37,585 nt of DNA from Mucidula mucida (Eukaryota > Basidiomycota > Agaricomycetes > Agaricales > Physalacriaceae), in contig JADNYV010000336.1 of NCBI GenBank assembly GCA_015501055.1, positions 1 through 37,585 of the forward strand, written 5' to 3'. Both the position numbers and the translations under genes were made by a program. Below the pieces are notes generated by a model that saw only the letters and a program-made list of their open reading frames with translations, was not told the origin of the DNA and ran no database searches. Positions 1-11,230 of the stretch are shown here, one piece after another; the stretch's first letter is position 1, and the number at the start of each line of letters is the position of its first letter.

Positions 1-1170
1 CTTGTTTCTGTATGCAAGTGGGGGTGCATTTGATTGCAGAGTTACTATAAATCACATGTCTGTATATCATCTTTATACTGTTATGAATTATGCTAGCGCC
101 CAACCAGATCCCTTACCCTTTCATACTTGTTGTCAACATACTTACCTTATACCAGTGGTTATCTCGTGTCCGACTCCCATTAGATACTACGCTGGACCTA
201 TGCTTGTTAGATCACACAAGGTTAGGTCAAAACTGGACCCTGAGGGTCCTATTAATTCAGTATATTGTAAAGTGCCTGTACATGATGTGTACATACTTAA
301 TACATGAAGATGTATCTACTGAGGGAGAGGTGGGAGGGGACGCAAAAATGCGGAGCTAACTGTGACCAGATAACACAGGTTAGCTGGAGGGGAGTGAGAG
401 GGTGTAGAGAGCGCACCTGTGACCAGATAGCCCACAGAATGTCCTTGAGAAGGAGTCCTTTGGAAAGGAATGGGTATCTGGGCACAAAATGGGCATCAGC
501 TCTGAAGAGCTGGATGTGAGACATTGGCACATACTGGAAGCAGGGAGAGCAGCGGGAGTGCTAGTGCTCTGGGGCCGGAGCGGACACTTTCAATAGGGTT
601 CTAGGGTGCCAGTACATCAGTCCTGAGCAGGAGGACCAAGTAGAGCGAGTGGTGCTTGCCTGGGAGAGCAAAAGTGCGAATTCCCTCAAAATGGGCACTT
701 TGGACCTGTCTGGACTGGTTTTGGGCTGGGTAGGCGGCTTCAGACAGTGCTCTAGAGGTGTATGGCATCAGTCCTGAACAAGAGGACTGGAGGAATCACA
801 AACTGCTTGTCTCTGTGAGATGATGATGGTAAGAGACAAAGAGGCAGAGTGTGTGAACTCTTGCCTAAACCTCCCAGGATGCCCTGTGAGTGGCCTCTGT
901 TGTTACTACAACACCAGACACAGGCTGGGTTAGTCCAGGAAGAGCCCAAAGAGTGGACTGGCTGCAGTAGGAGCAGCAGAGAGCAAACATGATCCAGCTT
1001 TGGAGTGGAATGAGTGTTTGACTTGATTTAAGCTGTCTCATTGAACTCCCTTGAGTAGGAAGTTGGATATAGGAGTAAGACGGGGTGTGCAGTGTGCAGA
1101 GACTTCTGAAAACGCTCCCTACCCTCGGAATCTGTGTTTATATCCAATAAATTAAGAATAACTTTTGTAT
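1..1170. other. Gene-free stretch, probably transposon debris
   Basis: No believable gene is visible; the open frames are short and lack conserved motifs. The stretch carries imperfect internal duplications. The word TGTGACCAGATA occurs near 360 and again near 417. A segment around 'catcagtcctgagcaggagga' (about 615) recurs in altered form near 763. It lies directly downstream, in element orientation, of the minus-strand copia gag relic, so it is probably the remains of the same or a nested element. That attribution is inference. Confidence 0.4.
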
Positions 1171-1600
1171 TTATAAGAATATATATTTGAAAACAATAAG
1201 GTGTGACTCCTCATTAAGAGAACATCCAATCACATAGTCCAGGGTAAGTTGAGCTGAGTTTAATATATTTAACGTGACAATGAAAATGTTGTAGGATGTG
1301 GGAAGACCAGTGATAAGGACAAGGATAATATCTTTATTGTTCAGAAAAATACCAAGTTGTTTAAGTTGGAATGCAACGGCACAAACTTCTCCAATCCACA
1401 TAGTCATCTTTTAACCTTTCTGCATCTTTATTGTGATGAACTTCCTCTGAACTGTCATCTTTGTAGTAAAACCTTGCGCATAATATACCTTCTCTAGCTC
1501 TCTTCAAATATTAATGGCATCTAGAGCTGTTATATGCGGCAACTAATTAATTTTAACCAATAAAATCAACTCTGCCTTGGCTTCTTCATTCTTCCTCATT
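1171..1600 (-). pseudogene. Ty1/copia gag relic (UBN2-type gag polyprotein)
   Basis: The minus-strand translation of 1407-1171 gives a 78-residue open stretch typical of the copia gag core: a WIGEV segment, then FQLKQLGI, a DIILVLITGLP segment, LTLDYVI and LNEESH. Upstream on the same strand (about 1600-1408) further gag-like segments can be read, such as AELILLV, LPHITALDA and KMTVQRKF. They are interrupted by stop codons and lack a start. No protease, integrase or reverse transcriptase follows in the leftward direction, so this is a truncated, inactive fragment of a Ty1/copia (Pseudoviridae-type) retrotransposon. Family membership follows from the UBN2/gag pattern known in plant and fungal copia elements; the fragment boundaries are approximate. 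Confidence 0.75.
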
Positions 1601-4480
1601 CAAGCCTTTCCAGCAGATGAATTGGGGCCAGTTGCGGAGTTGTTCTAATTATAATATTAAGTACGTTCTTTCAAATGAGGATGGCCATAATCAAAATATG
1701 CCAAATCTTGTAGTTGTCATGAATGAGTTTAAACACCTTTAACTCAAATATAGTTGCAGTGACGGAAAGGATGGAATGAAAGCAATGTGAGGAATAAAAA
1801 TTCCAAAACAGCGCAATGACAACAACAACAACTCAAACATAATATAAGTGCGCAGCAATAATAATACAGCAGTAGGCTTCTGCTCCTACAGGCAATAACA
1901 ATCACAGCGGATGGTTTTAGCCTCAACAGGCCAACAGAGATACAAGGGAAAACAGTGGCGACTAACAACATGATGGCAAAAAAATGAGATGAACGATCAA
2001 AAAGTTTTGAATTTGTATTAGAAAATGAAAGGGGTGTGTTGCAGTAATTAGTTTAACTAATCAGTGGTTAAATCAGTTAATATCTGGTAATAATTAATAA
2101 TAAGTGATTCTTAATTAATTAACTAACAATAAAAGTACTTAACATAGATTCAATAAAGATATTATAATATTAACAAGAATAGTTATATTATAATCTACTA
2201 AGTAAATACATATATTGCCTAGTGAGTATACCAAAAATAAGTATAAAACAATATTTAACATGCTATATATAGTAAATGAAGGGGTTATTAATTAGCGCGG
2301 TTATGATTAGTTATTAACCAATTATAAGCAATTATTTATTTTTAGCTTTTTGAAAAACTATTAACCATAATTAAATAAAGACTATAACCACCGTTATAGC
2401 TATAAGCAGTCATATGTGGTTATGGTTAGGTTTGGTTACAGTCTTTTAGCAGTCATATAATTTGATTTTAAAATCCTAAATTTAAAGATCTAAAATTAAT
2501 TAACTCTTTGTCCTTTACCTGACATGTATTATTCTATCTAAAGCATGCCATAAGTCTAAATCTGGGTCTAGTGAGTTAAGTTTGCACAAGCTTATGTATC
2601 TTACATAGAGACCTTACAGGTTTAGCTTGAGTTATTTATATAACTTATTATATAAGTTTCTATATATAAAAAAGTTATTTGCTGACTTATATTAAACTTG
2701 CATTTTTCAGACTCACAAGTTCAATGCAAGTTTACTCACAAGTTTTGTTTATGAGTCTGAATTGTTTTATATACTTATAAGTATTCATAAGTTTATTAAC
2801 TTTGATAAAGATAAATAGTTGCATAAAGGTATAAATATACTTTTACCTACTTTAAGAGTATGCATACTCAATAATATATTTAAAGAAAGGCTACTAATAC
2901 AAGTTTTAGATAAATATCTACTAATTGTTGATACCTTATAATCTCAATATACAGTAAGCATTCTTAAATAATGACATACTATACTATTTTAATCAATTTG
3001 TAATGTCTTGTAACCTATGATTGGTCTAACAAATTTTTGATTTTGTCATATTACTATATATAATAATAGCCAATGCGGCAAAGCTGCATCAGGAGACTGG
3101 CAGAAGCCCCGCTGAGGACCTTTTAGCAAATTTACTATAATTACTGTGATATTTTGTTAATTCAGAGGTTTCTGTGACCTATGACTAACAAATTGCTTAA
3201 ATTAGTACAGTAGAAATAATTATATATATGAAATAGTAGATAAAAGAGTAAAGAAAATGAGATGAGTGAAGAAAGTAGTGATAGTAGCATTTATATAAGC
3301 TTAAAAACTTTAATAAACACTAAAATGACTCACATTATGAGTACTTATATAAGGAACAGTTATTTGCACACTCATGTTGGACTTATACTCTCTGAACTTA
3401 CAAGTCCTTGAGGTGAGTGTGAGTCCATGCAAGACTCACAGACTTTCTGACTTGTTGAGGTCTCTAATCTCAAAGCTGGACTTGTAACTTATTGCAAACT
3501 TGCAACTCACAGGTCTAAAACTTGTGAGTACTTGTGTTTGCAAGTTTTTGACTAGTTTTGAAGTATATCTCATTCATACTATGATAGACCTGAGCACAAG
3601 TGTTGAGTAGTTAAGGGTACACCCGGGTGATGAGTGCCTGCCCAATATGAGTAGGGTATCATCACAGGTGTTCACCCAGGTGCGGGTGTCTGCCTTTAGG
3701 CCGTGAGTACCCGTGGATAGACATCTGAGTAGACACTTACAGTTTTTGTGTATTTTTTGTTTTTTTAAAAATTTTTTTAAGTGAAAACACAATGCAGACA
3801 AGGATTTCTTGCAATCTGATGTCTCGGGCCAAGATCCAAAAAGGACACATAAGTGTCTGATCTAGGTGTCTGAGACTTTTTGTTCTTGCTCCACAACCAC
3901 CATCTGTTGCTCAACTTTATATTGGCAACAATGGAAGCATTGCTCATGCAAATAGCATTTATATAGCATAAGTATTCTAGCTCTGTAAGTCCATACTGAC
4001 ATGTATAAACCAGTTTACATACATCATCTACCCAACAAGACCTGCACAAGTATGTTTCAACCCCAAACTTGCGACTTGCGCAGACCCGGGTTGTGAGTTG
4101 CAAGTAGCAGGTTACCTGTGCTTGTCAAAACTCGTGGCATGCTCTAAGTCTATCTACTTATATAAACTATCTCAACTTTTGTTGAGTACTTACAGGTTAG
4201 GATAAGTACTCTCTTGAGTTGAGTTGATTATAAACAGTCAGCTTTTGTGTGCCGGTACCAACTCTCCTCGCTACCGTCACAGGTTTGACACCCTTGATGG
4301 TCACAAATCCTTCTCCCGAGAATGCTCAAGCACTTGATTACAAACATTGTTACACTTGAACATGTACTGCTATATGAAAGAGTCAAAAAAAAGGCTTAAG
4401 CCCAATACTTGAGTTCACCCTTGGACCTGTAATCCCACATCAATGCTAAAATTGTTTTGTGAATTAGTAAACTATATTAT
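1601..4480. other. AT-rich, gene-free repeat region
   Basis: About 2.9 kb without a supportable gene. From roughly 2020 to 3350 the sequence is extremely AT-rich and full of short TTAATTA/TATATA words, as expected of old decayed repeats or heterochromatin. Between about 2690 and 3560, variants of CTCACAAGT and its complement ACTTGTGAG recur many times in both orientations. From about 3590 to 4130 the base composition returns toward normal, with words such as ACCCGGGT and CAGGTG, but with only short open frames. No terminal repeats or target-site duplications could be fixed by eye. Confidence 0.5.
3070..3125. repeat. GC-rich hairpin island inside AT-rich DNA
   Basis: A block of about 50 bases that is GC-rich stands alone in surroundings of about 75-80% AT. 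It contains ATGCGGC-AAA-GCTGCAT, a 7-bp stem (one G.T pair) with an AAA loop, followed by GGCAGAAGCCCCGCTGAGG. This could be the conserved end or core of a repeated element. Nothing in the window shows a second copy. Confidence 0.4.
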
Positions 4481-4492
4481 ACAAAGCAACTA

Positions 4493-5799
4493 CTACTCCT
4501 CATCACTCCCCTCCGCATCGTGATCGCCATCCATCTGCGCAGCGAGATGAAATTCGACCATACCGGTCGTTCTCGGCGGCGGATTGTCCCTCTTCCGTCT
4601 GCGCTTCACATTATTGGTGACTGCGGCAGCATTCAGCGCGGCCGTGAGACTCTGAGCGGGGGGTGGGAAAGGGAGAGGCAAACGCGATGCGGATGGGGTT
4701 CCTGTGCGTATGACACGCGATGATGAAGGTGTCGGAGGTGCGATGACGCGTGGGGTGGGTTCTCTGCGCTCGGCAGCAGCGGCGAGAACGTCGAGCATGC
4801 TGCCCCCTCCGCCGGATATACGTCTGCGTTTCGCAGGTTGGTTCATCTCGTCTTGAGACGACATGACAGCCGCTGCGCTGACAAGTCTGTCGAGAGGCGT
4901 TTTGCGGGGGGCACGAGGGGAAGGGGCTTGACGAGAGGGAGGGGCTTGGCGGGAAGTGGAAGCTTTGGGTTCGCGGTAATGGGTGGAAGTGGTCTTGACG
5001 CGCGTCTTCTTCTTTGGGGCGCTGTTGATGTTGGCGACCCGTTCCCGTCCCAACCGGCGGGCGGCGAGGAGTATATGCTCGATACGCGCATCGGCACTGT
5101 AAGCGTCAATCTTGCGCTTTGGAGAGGCGGGAGCAGGTGTAGCGCGTCGGTCGTAGTGATTAACTGTACGCGGGCGTTCGGGGGTGGGGACGACGTAGGA
5201 AGGGTAGTACTTTGATGTCGAGTTCTGGGGAGGAGGCGGTGCGGTGGGGAGAAGAAGAAGAGGCTTTAGTTCAGAGAGCTCGTGCTCAAGCGCAGCGAGG
5301 CGTGCAGGGCGTCGTTCAACTACAACGTATGAGCATGAATGATTCAGCGGTAGACAAATAACCAACCTTGACGGTCTTTCCCCGTACCTCGCCCTCTAAC
5401 AAACCATTCCTTCTTCTATTCCTCGCGGTCAATGTTGCTACCTGGGGGTTGTCTCCGAATCAGCGCCTCTGCACTCCGCTCCCAGCCTTCCCGCTCGCCG
5501 TCCCATCGTGCCCGTTCCTCTTCGATTGTTGTGCAAGTAATCCCGTTGGGTGGCAAGCGATGAAATGACGGTCGCTTGCGTCGTCAGCTGCGATCGCAGC
5601 GTTGTAAGCAGGCTCGCTATCTGGGCTACGGTCAACCTCAAACCGACGATCACGGAAATGAGGCGCGCACCTCGGGTGGATAGCCATCCATGTTTTCGTC
5701 GTCGTCGTCATGTTCTCTTTCTTTTCCTTTGTCCAAGGTTGCCTCCATAGACGGCTCCAGCATGTAGTCGGGGTCCAAGAGCGTGGAACCGCCAAACAT
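4493..5799 (-). CDS. Uncharacterised coiled-coil, basic nuclear-like protein (frame disrupted)
   Basis: I do not recognise the family. A start at 5799 opens a 43-codon acidic exon (MFGGSTLLDPDYM...). A 50-nt intron follows (5670-5621, GTGCGC...CCCAG), then a leucine-rich coiled-coil exon (LLTTLRSQLTTQ...). The last exon is long (to a TAG at 4493), proline- and alanine-rich, with basic clusters (SPKRK, AKRRRISG, NNVKRRRKRD) that could serve as nuclear localisation signals, and an acidic tail. Between about 5560 and 5320 the coiled-coil coding jumps frame several times (for example into an EEERARWDGEREGW segment), and clean GT..AG introns do not explain all the jumps. The gene is therefore either decayed or affected by consensus errors like those in dus1 next door. 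It is divergent from dus1, with start codons 146 bp apart, so the two probably share a promoter region. Confidence 0.55.
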
Positions 5800-5945
5800 C
5801 GACACACAGCGGCCAAAACGCGTGTGTCACGTGCCGGGCCGGCAACTCAGATTGAGCACTGCCAGAATTCTCCTTTTACTCGACCACCACGATTCGGCTC
5901 TTAACTGCCCTCCGGGCAACCGTCAATGCTCTATTCCATTCTCCG

Positions 5946-7440
5946 ATGACCACCGCAAAACCCACTGGATACGACTTTTATCGGGACGTCCTAAAGAGTC
6001 CGAAATATGTTGTTGCACCCATGGTAGATCAGAGCGAGCTGGTACGTTTCTTCACCCATCTTAGGCATGTCATGAAACAGCGTAGTGTAGGCTTGGCGGG
6101 TACTGTCCAGGAGATATGGAGCCCAAGTAAGCCTCTTCCAGACACTCATCCTCAAAAGTCTAACCAAGTATCTAGCTCATATACACACCCATGATCAATG
6201 CAAAGGTCCGTTTATTCATACTCATTCGCTACGCCTCTGACTCTCGCGTACAGATGTTCGCGGACAATAATGCCCTCGCCAACCGCAGGAAATACTTTGA
6301 CATTGCCTCGGGCGAGGAAGGCAATCCATCTATGGACCGGCCTCTGCTCGTGCAGTTCTGCGCCAACGACCCCGAAAAACTTGTTGCCTCCGCGCTTGTA
6401 GTTCAAGACCACTGCGACGGCATCGACATCAATCTCGGCTGTCCCCAAGATATTGCAAAAAAGGGTAAATACGGCGCGTTCCTCCAGGACGATTGGGACT
6501 TGATATACAAACTCAGTGTGTATCTCCCCATTCTCCATAACCCATTGACCAATGACCCCCGATATAGTCAACACCCTTCATATAAACCTCAAAGTCCCCG
6601 TCACAGCCAAATTCCGCGTATTCCCAAGCGTAGAAAAGACCGTCGAGTACGCCAAGATGCTCGAACGCGCAGGAGCCCAGATCCTCACCTGCCACGGCCG
6701 CATACGCGAACAACGCGGCGTAAACTCCGGTCTCGCGACTGGTCCCAAATCCGCGCCAGTCAAAGCCGCCGTATCCGTCCCCGTATTCGCCAACGGCAAC
6801 ATCCTCTACCCCAGCGACATCGCGCGCTGTCTCCCGAAACCGCCTGCGATGGTGTCATGTCGCCGAAGGACAGCTCTACAACCCCGCCTTGTTCCAATCC
6901 CCCGACAGCGACGCTTCGCTAGTCGACCAACACCTCTTCCACGTCGACCTCGCGCTCGAGTATCTCGATATCTGTAAATCACTCAAGACGCACACGCCTT
7001 TGAGCGCGATAAAGGGGCACTTGTTAAGATCATGCGGCCGGGGCTGACGCGTGAGACTGACCTACGGGAGAAGCTGGGCAAGGCCAAGGTATGAAGGATG
7101 GGGACTGGGCGAAAGGCGGGCTGCAACCATACGTGGATGTGTGTCTAGAGCTCAAGGCTCGGATGCAGGCAGCGAAGGACTCTCATACGGGTGAGATCAT
7201 ACGCATCGATTCAGCGACAGGGCTTCCTGTGCTGCCTTGTTGGTTGGCGCAGCCGTACTTTAGGCCGCCAGCGCCGATGCCCGTTCCGAAAATCAAAGGT
7301 ATCTCTCAGCTGTTCTTTTCGTTTGCGTTGAACTAATGTGTCGTGTAGCTCCCAAGGCGGAGAAGCGCGCTGGGGACGAGTTGGAGGAGAAGGATGGTGT
7401 CAAGAGGGCAAAGCTGACGCCTATTGCGCTCGCTGCTTAG
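5946..7440 (+). CDS. dus1: tRNA-dihydrouridine synthase, Dus1 family (frame broken as sequenced)
   Basis: Flavoenzyme that reduces uridine to dihydrouridine in the tRNA D-loop (U16/U17 in yeast Dus1) using NAD(P)H. Six exons fit the family: 5946-6041, 6091-6126, 6176-6205, 6254-6515, 6568-7298 and 7349-7440, with introns of 48-52 nt. Visible hallmarks are [11 protein letters not shown] at the FMN-barrel start, [29 protein letters not shown] with the catalytic Cys, [18 protein letters not shown] and PVFANGNI. The C-terminal [10 protein letters not shown] segment is also conserved. In exon 5 the frame must shift by one missing base near 6833, 6862, 7024 and 7088 to keep the conserved ETACDGVMS / [10 protein letters not shown] / KIMRPG / KDGDWAK segments. 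There are no nonsense substitutions. A decayed paralogous fragment at 24720-25020 has one extra base at the second of these points. Either consensus errors or a recent pseudogene; the family assignment is secure. Confidence 0.9.
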
Positions 7441-7845
7441 ATGTAGCAGGGAGTATCTACGTATGCCCATTATATGGCGGCTCTTCAATATGCAGGTGTA
7501 ATCGCTTTTTCAGTTGAGATTTCAGGTATTACTACCATCCGTCACATCTAAGATGTATTCAAAATTTCTGATACGCTGACCTTCACCCTCTTCCTACTAT
7601 CTGCATCATAGATCCTTTCGTTATCGTCAGTGCGTTTTGGGATCTATCGTATGACCAGTACTAACTAACTCCAATTCAGTCTTCTCTCCCCTCGTGTGCT
7701 CAACCACGAAACATGTTACCTTTCCAAATAATCTCCGCGAGCTCTTAATGCTCCAATTGAACCGCGGCACGAGAATAATCCGACAACTATGCTTTCTTAT
7801 TTTCCGTCCCCGGACCGTCCTCTTTCTACGGACCGCTAACAACAG
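7441..7845. other. Intergenic region dus1 to LPMO copy A
   Basis: Contains the dus1 3' end and the upstream region of the first LPMO-like gene. A long open frame starting at 7694 runs into that gene but has no independent support. Parts of this spacer reappear in decayed form at about 25060-25175 (for example CTCCAATTGAACCG against TCCAATCCAACCGAGG), which shows that it belonged to the duplicated block. Confidence 0.5.
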
Positions 7846-7853
7846 TATAAAGG
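7846..7853 (+). promoter_or_regulatory. TATA box of LPMO-like copy A
   Basis: TATAAAGG lies 37 nt before the predicted start codon at 7883. Similar boxes precede the other secreted and membrane protein genes here (9201, 18852, 26340). Confidence 0.5.
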
Positions 7854-7882
7854 ACATTTTAATAAGAGTCTTGGAAATCGAA

Positions 7883-8747
7883 ATGCTCTCCACCCGTATC
7901 TCAATCATCGCTGCCTCCATCGGCTACGCGCTCGCCACGGACGAGTCACCTCTCCCGCCGCTCGGTGTTAATCCTGATCAATGCAATGAGGTTTTTCATT
8001 ATTTATTTATAGGTTGGGGCTGGGACGGAAGCAAAGTGTGGGACCCCAGTGTTAAGAGTTTGAAGACGGGTGAGGATTCTTTTCTCTCCAGGCCGGTTCC
8101 TCATTTGTGTGTTCGTGGCGTAGATCCATATGGCCGGTACGTACTATTCCTGAGTTTGGGATGTGTTGAAGAGTATGTATGTGTAGATCGAAGACGCGGT
8201 GAAGAAAATCGACTTGAGCACGTACGACGCCGAGGCGTGTCATCTTATTTCTGCAAGGGATATCAGGTACGAACGTCTTCTTCTTCACCTCTTCCCTCCT
8301 ATCCCCTACATGCAGATCGAGGACAACGTGAGCAACACGCGAGTGTACAAAGTCGGCGACGTCGTGCCGATGACGGTCGAGCTCGTCGCGCATCACACGG
8401 GATATGCTTTACTTCCTTTCTTTCCTTCCTCCCTCCTATCCTCATTTTGGTAGAACGTCTCCATCGTAGACCTCACCGCGCAAGTCCCGCTCGCCGCCTC
8501 CTCACGTGGGACGTGTACGCCGATTCGTCTTTGGGGCCGTCGAAGTGGCCTGCGAATGAGAGTGCGTTTGGTTTGGGTTGATCTGATGTGATGAATTGAT
8601 GCTTTGGAAGCCTCGTTCAGTGTGACGATCCCCCCGGACCTGGGGGACGCGTGTAAAGAGCCGGGTCAGTGTGCGATTCAGTGGTTTTGGTATGCGACGG
8701 AGAATAGCCAGACGTATGAGAGTTGTATCGATTTTACGACGGCTTGA
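7883..8747 (+). pseudogene. LPMO-like secreted protein, copy A (AA16-like; frame broken)
   Basis: Paralogue of the intact gene at 9246, with matching exon order. A secretion signal (MLSTRISIIAASIGYALA) is followed, one base out of frame, by HGRVTSPAAR, which supplies the N-terminal histidine of a copper 'histidine brace'. Later exons give CGTPV, IEDAVKKI, then IEDNVSNTRVYKVGDVVP with AHHTGYA (second histidine), then NVSIVDL, and finally SFSVTIP with QWFWYATENSQTYESC before TGA. Single-base losses relative to copy B are needed near 7935, 8060, 8135, 8246 and 8494, all at runs of 2-4 identical bases. The splice donor after AHHTGYA reads CT-TTACTT rather than GT. As written it cannot encode the full protein; whether this is real decay or sequencing error is open. 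Oxidative polysaccharide cleavage is the family's known role, inferred only. Confidence 0.7.
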
Positions 8748-9200
8748 GTGGGATTTGGGGGTTGATGTATGTTGTGTTAGATTGCACGTTAACCCGTTAC
8801 ATTCCCCCCTCCGCTAGTAATGTTCCCAGTTTGTATTGTTCCCGGTAGTTTGAGAAGGATAGAGTGTTGAACGTTGAACTTGTACAACAGAAAGCGGGCA
8901 AGGTCGGCATGATCTCTAAACTTGATCACTCCCTTCATCATGATCTCATGCATCCTCGCAATTCCTTCTGAGCAGTGTACGCGCGCGCATCTTGGGTCTC
9001 GTGCTCGCACTAGGAAGCACAGCAGTACCTTTTGGCATGACCAGGCTTCCCTTCATGTGTCCTCCATACCACTGCAGAAGAACCATAGAAAATAAATTCT
9101 GATTGGCCTCGCCACGCGAGAATTGTCCGACATCTACGCTTCGTCTTCGTCTCCCGGACCGTCTCAAGCTGACAGCGGACCGTCGTACTTTGACGAATGT
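8748..9200. other. Intergenic region between LPMO copies A and B
   Basis: About 450 bp without a supportable gene. Open frames on the minus strand here are antisense to the start of copy B or unsupported. It holds the 3' end of copy A and the promoter region of copy B. Confidence 0.5.
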
Positions 9201-9206
9201 TATAAG
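9201..9206 (+). promoter_or_regulatory. TATA-like box of LPMO-like copy B
   Basis: TATAAG (in TTATAAGAACAG) begins 45 nt before the start codon at 9246. The upstream segment around TTGTCCGACATCTAC is also found, inverted, near 11300 ahead of copy C, so the promoter was duplicated with the gene. Confidence 0.45.
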
Positions 9207-9245
9207 AACAGACGAAATCCAGTATCGCTTGAACCACACTTGACC

Positions 9246-10147
9246 ATGCTCACTCGCGTCTTCGTGGTATTCGCTCTTGCAGTAAGTGGCGCCCTGGGAC
9301 ACGGCGTGGTGACGGATCCCAAACCGCGCGTCGTAGGTCACTGTTTCAGGTTCCTCAGGTCGGTTGCTCATATAAGCGATGTGGCGGTAGGCGGGCGCAG
9401 CGAATGAAGCTGCCTGCGGAACGCCTGTGTACAACGTCTTAAAGTCGGGTCAGTGGCTTCCTTTGTCTTGGTCTACGCCTCTCAGATTTCTTAATGACTA
9501 GATATATACGGACCTGTGCGCTCAGACCCATGTCGAGACCAAGTTCACGCTGACGTATGCTTTTATAGATCGAAAACGCGGTAGAGAAGATTGGCGATGG
9601 ATATGACGCCGTCGCGTGTCATCTCTACTTTTGCAGAGGATACCAGGTACGGTACTCATCCCATTTCTTCTTTCTGCACCAACTCGTATGTGGCCTGTAC
9701 ATTCTAGCTTGAGGACAACACCGACAACACCCGCGCCTACTCTGTAGGCCAAGTCGTGCCGTTCAAAGTCGACCTCGAAGCGCACCACACGGGTTATGCT
9801 GTACGGCCTTCTCCTCATTTCACTTTACTTCTTCCAATCATTTGAACACCGTAGAACATGTCAATCGTCGACCTCGCCGCCCAGGTCCCCCTCGCGCGTC
9901 TGCTCACATGGGACGTGTACGCCAATGAATCTTTGGGCCCGTCGCAGTGGCCCGCGAACGAAAGTAAGTTCTATGTTCCGAGTCTGTATACTGATGATGA
10001 TGCGCCCCCGTAGCCTCGTTCAGCGTCACCATCCCGAATCTGGGAAGCGCTTGTAGTGAAGCTGGGGAGTGCGCCATCCAGTGGTACTGGTACGCGTATA
10101 GTAATGACCAGACGTACGAGAGCTGTGTTGATTTTACGACTGCTTAG
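9246..10147 (+). CDS. Intact secreted LPMO-like protein, copy B (AA16-like)
   Basis: Seven exons (9246-9332, 9391-9448, 9502-9515, 9569-9646, 9708-9800, 9855-9963, 10014-10147) splice in frame to 190 residues. Residues 1-18 are a signal peptide ending ALG; the mature chain then begins HGVVTDPKPRV, the N-terminal His needed for a copper histidine brace. The second brace histidine would be in AHHTGYA (His105 or His106). Six cysteines (38, 70, 75, 160, 166, 184) allow three disulfides. The C-terminus is QWYWYAYSNDQTYESCVDF. The domain is that of fungal chitin-binding-type-4-like LPMOs, and the pattern best recalls CAZy AA16; the subfamily call is from memory. Such enzymes oxidatively cleave cellulose or related glucans outside the cell. 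No carbohydrate-binding module or GPI signal is present. It lies between broken copies A and C and is the only intact member of the cluster. Confidence 0.8.
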
Positions 10148-10277
10148 TATGGTTTGTAGTAAACTCGGAGAATCTTGTTGTTGTCTTCTTGAATGATAAG
10201 TTCATTCTGAACTTTGCGAACTTCCTGGCTAAATGTGACGGCGACTCGGAACTCATCAGGTATGTACATTTAACGTC

Positions 10278-10472
10278 TATGTTAAGATTGTGAGTACTAT
10301 TCTACCAGTGAGACTCTTACAGGGCGGTCAACCAATCCAGGGTGCATGCAAAAATCACTTGTCCGACCTCACTCAAAGGGTCCTGCCTGGAAGCAACACA
10401 TCTAGTGAGCAGACTCACTCGCAATGATGTTCCTTTGCCATGACACAAAATAGTACTCACAATCTTAACATA
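10278..10472. repeat. 24-bp perfect inverted repeat between LPMO copies B and C
   Basis: Positions 10278-10301 and 10449-10472 are exact reverse complements over 24 nt (arm begins TATGTTAAGATTGTGAGTAC). The arms flank a 147-bp spacer at the junction between gene B (+) and its inverted relative C (-). The arrangement fits the breakpoint of an inverted duplication; a small foldback element is the alternative. Confidence 0.7.
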
Positions 10473-10542
10473 AAGTGTCACGCCGGAGTGAACTCATCTT
10501 TCCTTTGTGAGACAGATGCTCCAAGTTTGATGGTTGAATCTC

Positions 10543-11230
10543 GAGCAGTCATGGTAAAATCAACACAGCTCTCGTACATTACTGTACACGTACCAATACC
10601 ACTGGATGGCAGCTTTAATACAAGCGCTTCCCAGATTCGGGATGGTGAGGCTACATCGGTATAGCGTTCTCGGAACACAGAACTTGCTTTTGTTTGCGGG
10701 CCCAAAGATTTGTTGGCATGAGCAGACGCACTTGGGCAGTGAGGGACATGTTCTGCCAAACGACGGTGGAGCAGGCAGCAAAGTAGAAGAGGTCGTACAT
10801 AACCCGTGTGGTGCGCTTCGAGGTCGAGGCGCGACTTGGCCTACAGCGTAGACGCGGATGTATTAAAGCGCTAGTCAATACGCGTCATTGTCAGAGGAGT
10901 ACCTGGTCTGCAAAAGTAGAGATGACACGCGAGCGCATCGCCAATCTTCTCCACGGCGTTTTTAATCTACAAATCCGTTAACGTCGAACTTGGTCTCAAC
11001 CTGGGTCTGAGCGTATAGGTCTGTATATATTTAGACAGTGTAGCAACTCAGACTAGACCATACCAGATAAAGGAAACCACCCTAACCGACTTTAGGATGT
11101 TGTACACAGGCAGCGCCCGCCTTGCCTTATATACAAGGAACCTGAAAAAGTGACCTACGACGCGCGATTTGGGCTCCGTCACCACACCGTGCCCAAGAGC
11201 ACATACGACAAAGATGCGAGTGAACATCAT
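10543..11230 (-). pseudogene. LPMO-like secreted protein, copy C, inverted and decayed
   Basis: Reads on the minus strand from 11230 (MMFTRIFVVCALGHGVVTEPKSRV, signal peptide plus N-terminal HG) to about 10543 (ESCVDFTM). It aligns along its whole length with copy B, including the position of the first intron (GTAGGTCACT...). Decay is clear. A deletion of about 23 bp removes the AANEAACG segment and shifts frame, the IENAVEKI exon reads IKNAVEKI after a stop in the splice region, and further deletions remove parts of CRGYQ, the strand before AHHTGY and the WDVYANESLG exon. The second-histidine motif EAHHTGY is still readable. Promoter-like sequence upstream matches that of copy B. It is a dead inverted duplicate of copy B. 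Confidence 0.8.

Noticed and set aside
1744..1971. 75-codon minus-strand frame, Cys/Leu-rich
   Set aside because: Low-complexity product of AT-rich repeat DNA; no start context, introns or homology visible.
4838..5215. 125-codon plus-strand open frame
   Set aside because: Antisense to the GC-rich last exon of the coiled-coil gene; composition effect.
5405..5430. 26-nt GT..AG stretch as a micro-intron in the coiled-coil gene
   Set aside because: Too short for spliceosomal splicing, and it does not restore the downstream frame.
7694..8581. 295-codon plus-strand open frame
   Set aside because: It reads through promoter, introns and frame breaks of LPMO copy A by chance; only parts coincide with real exons.
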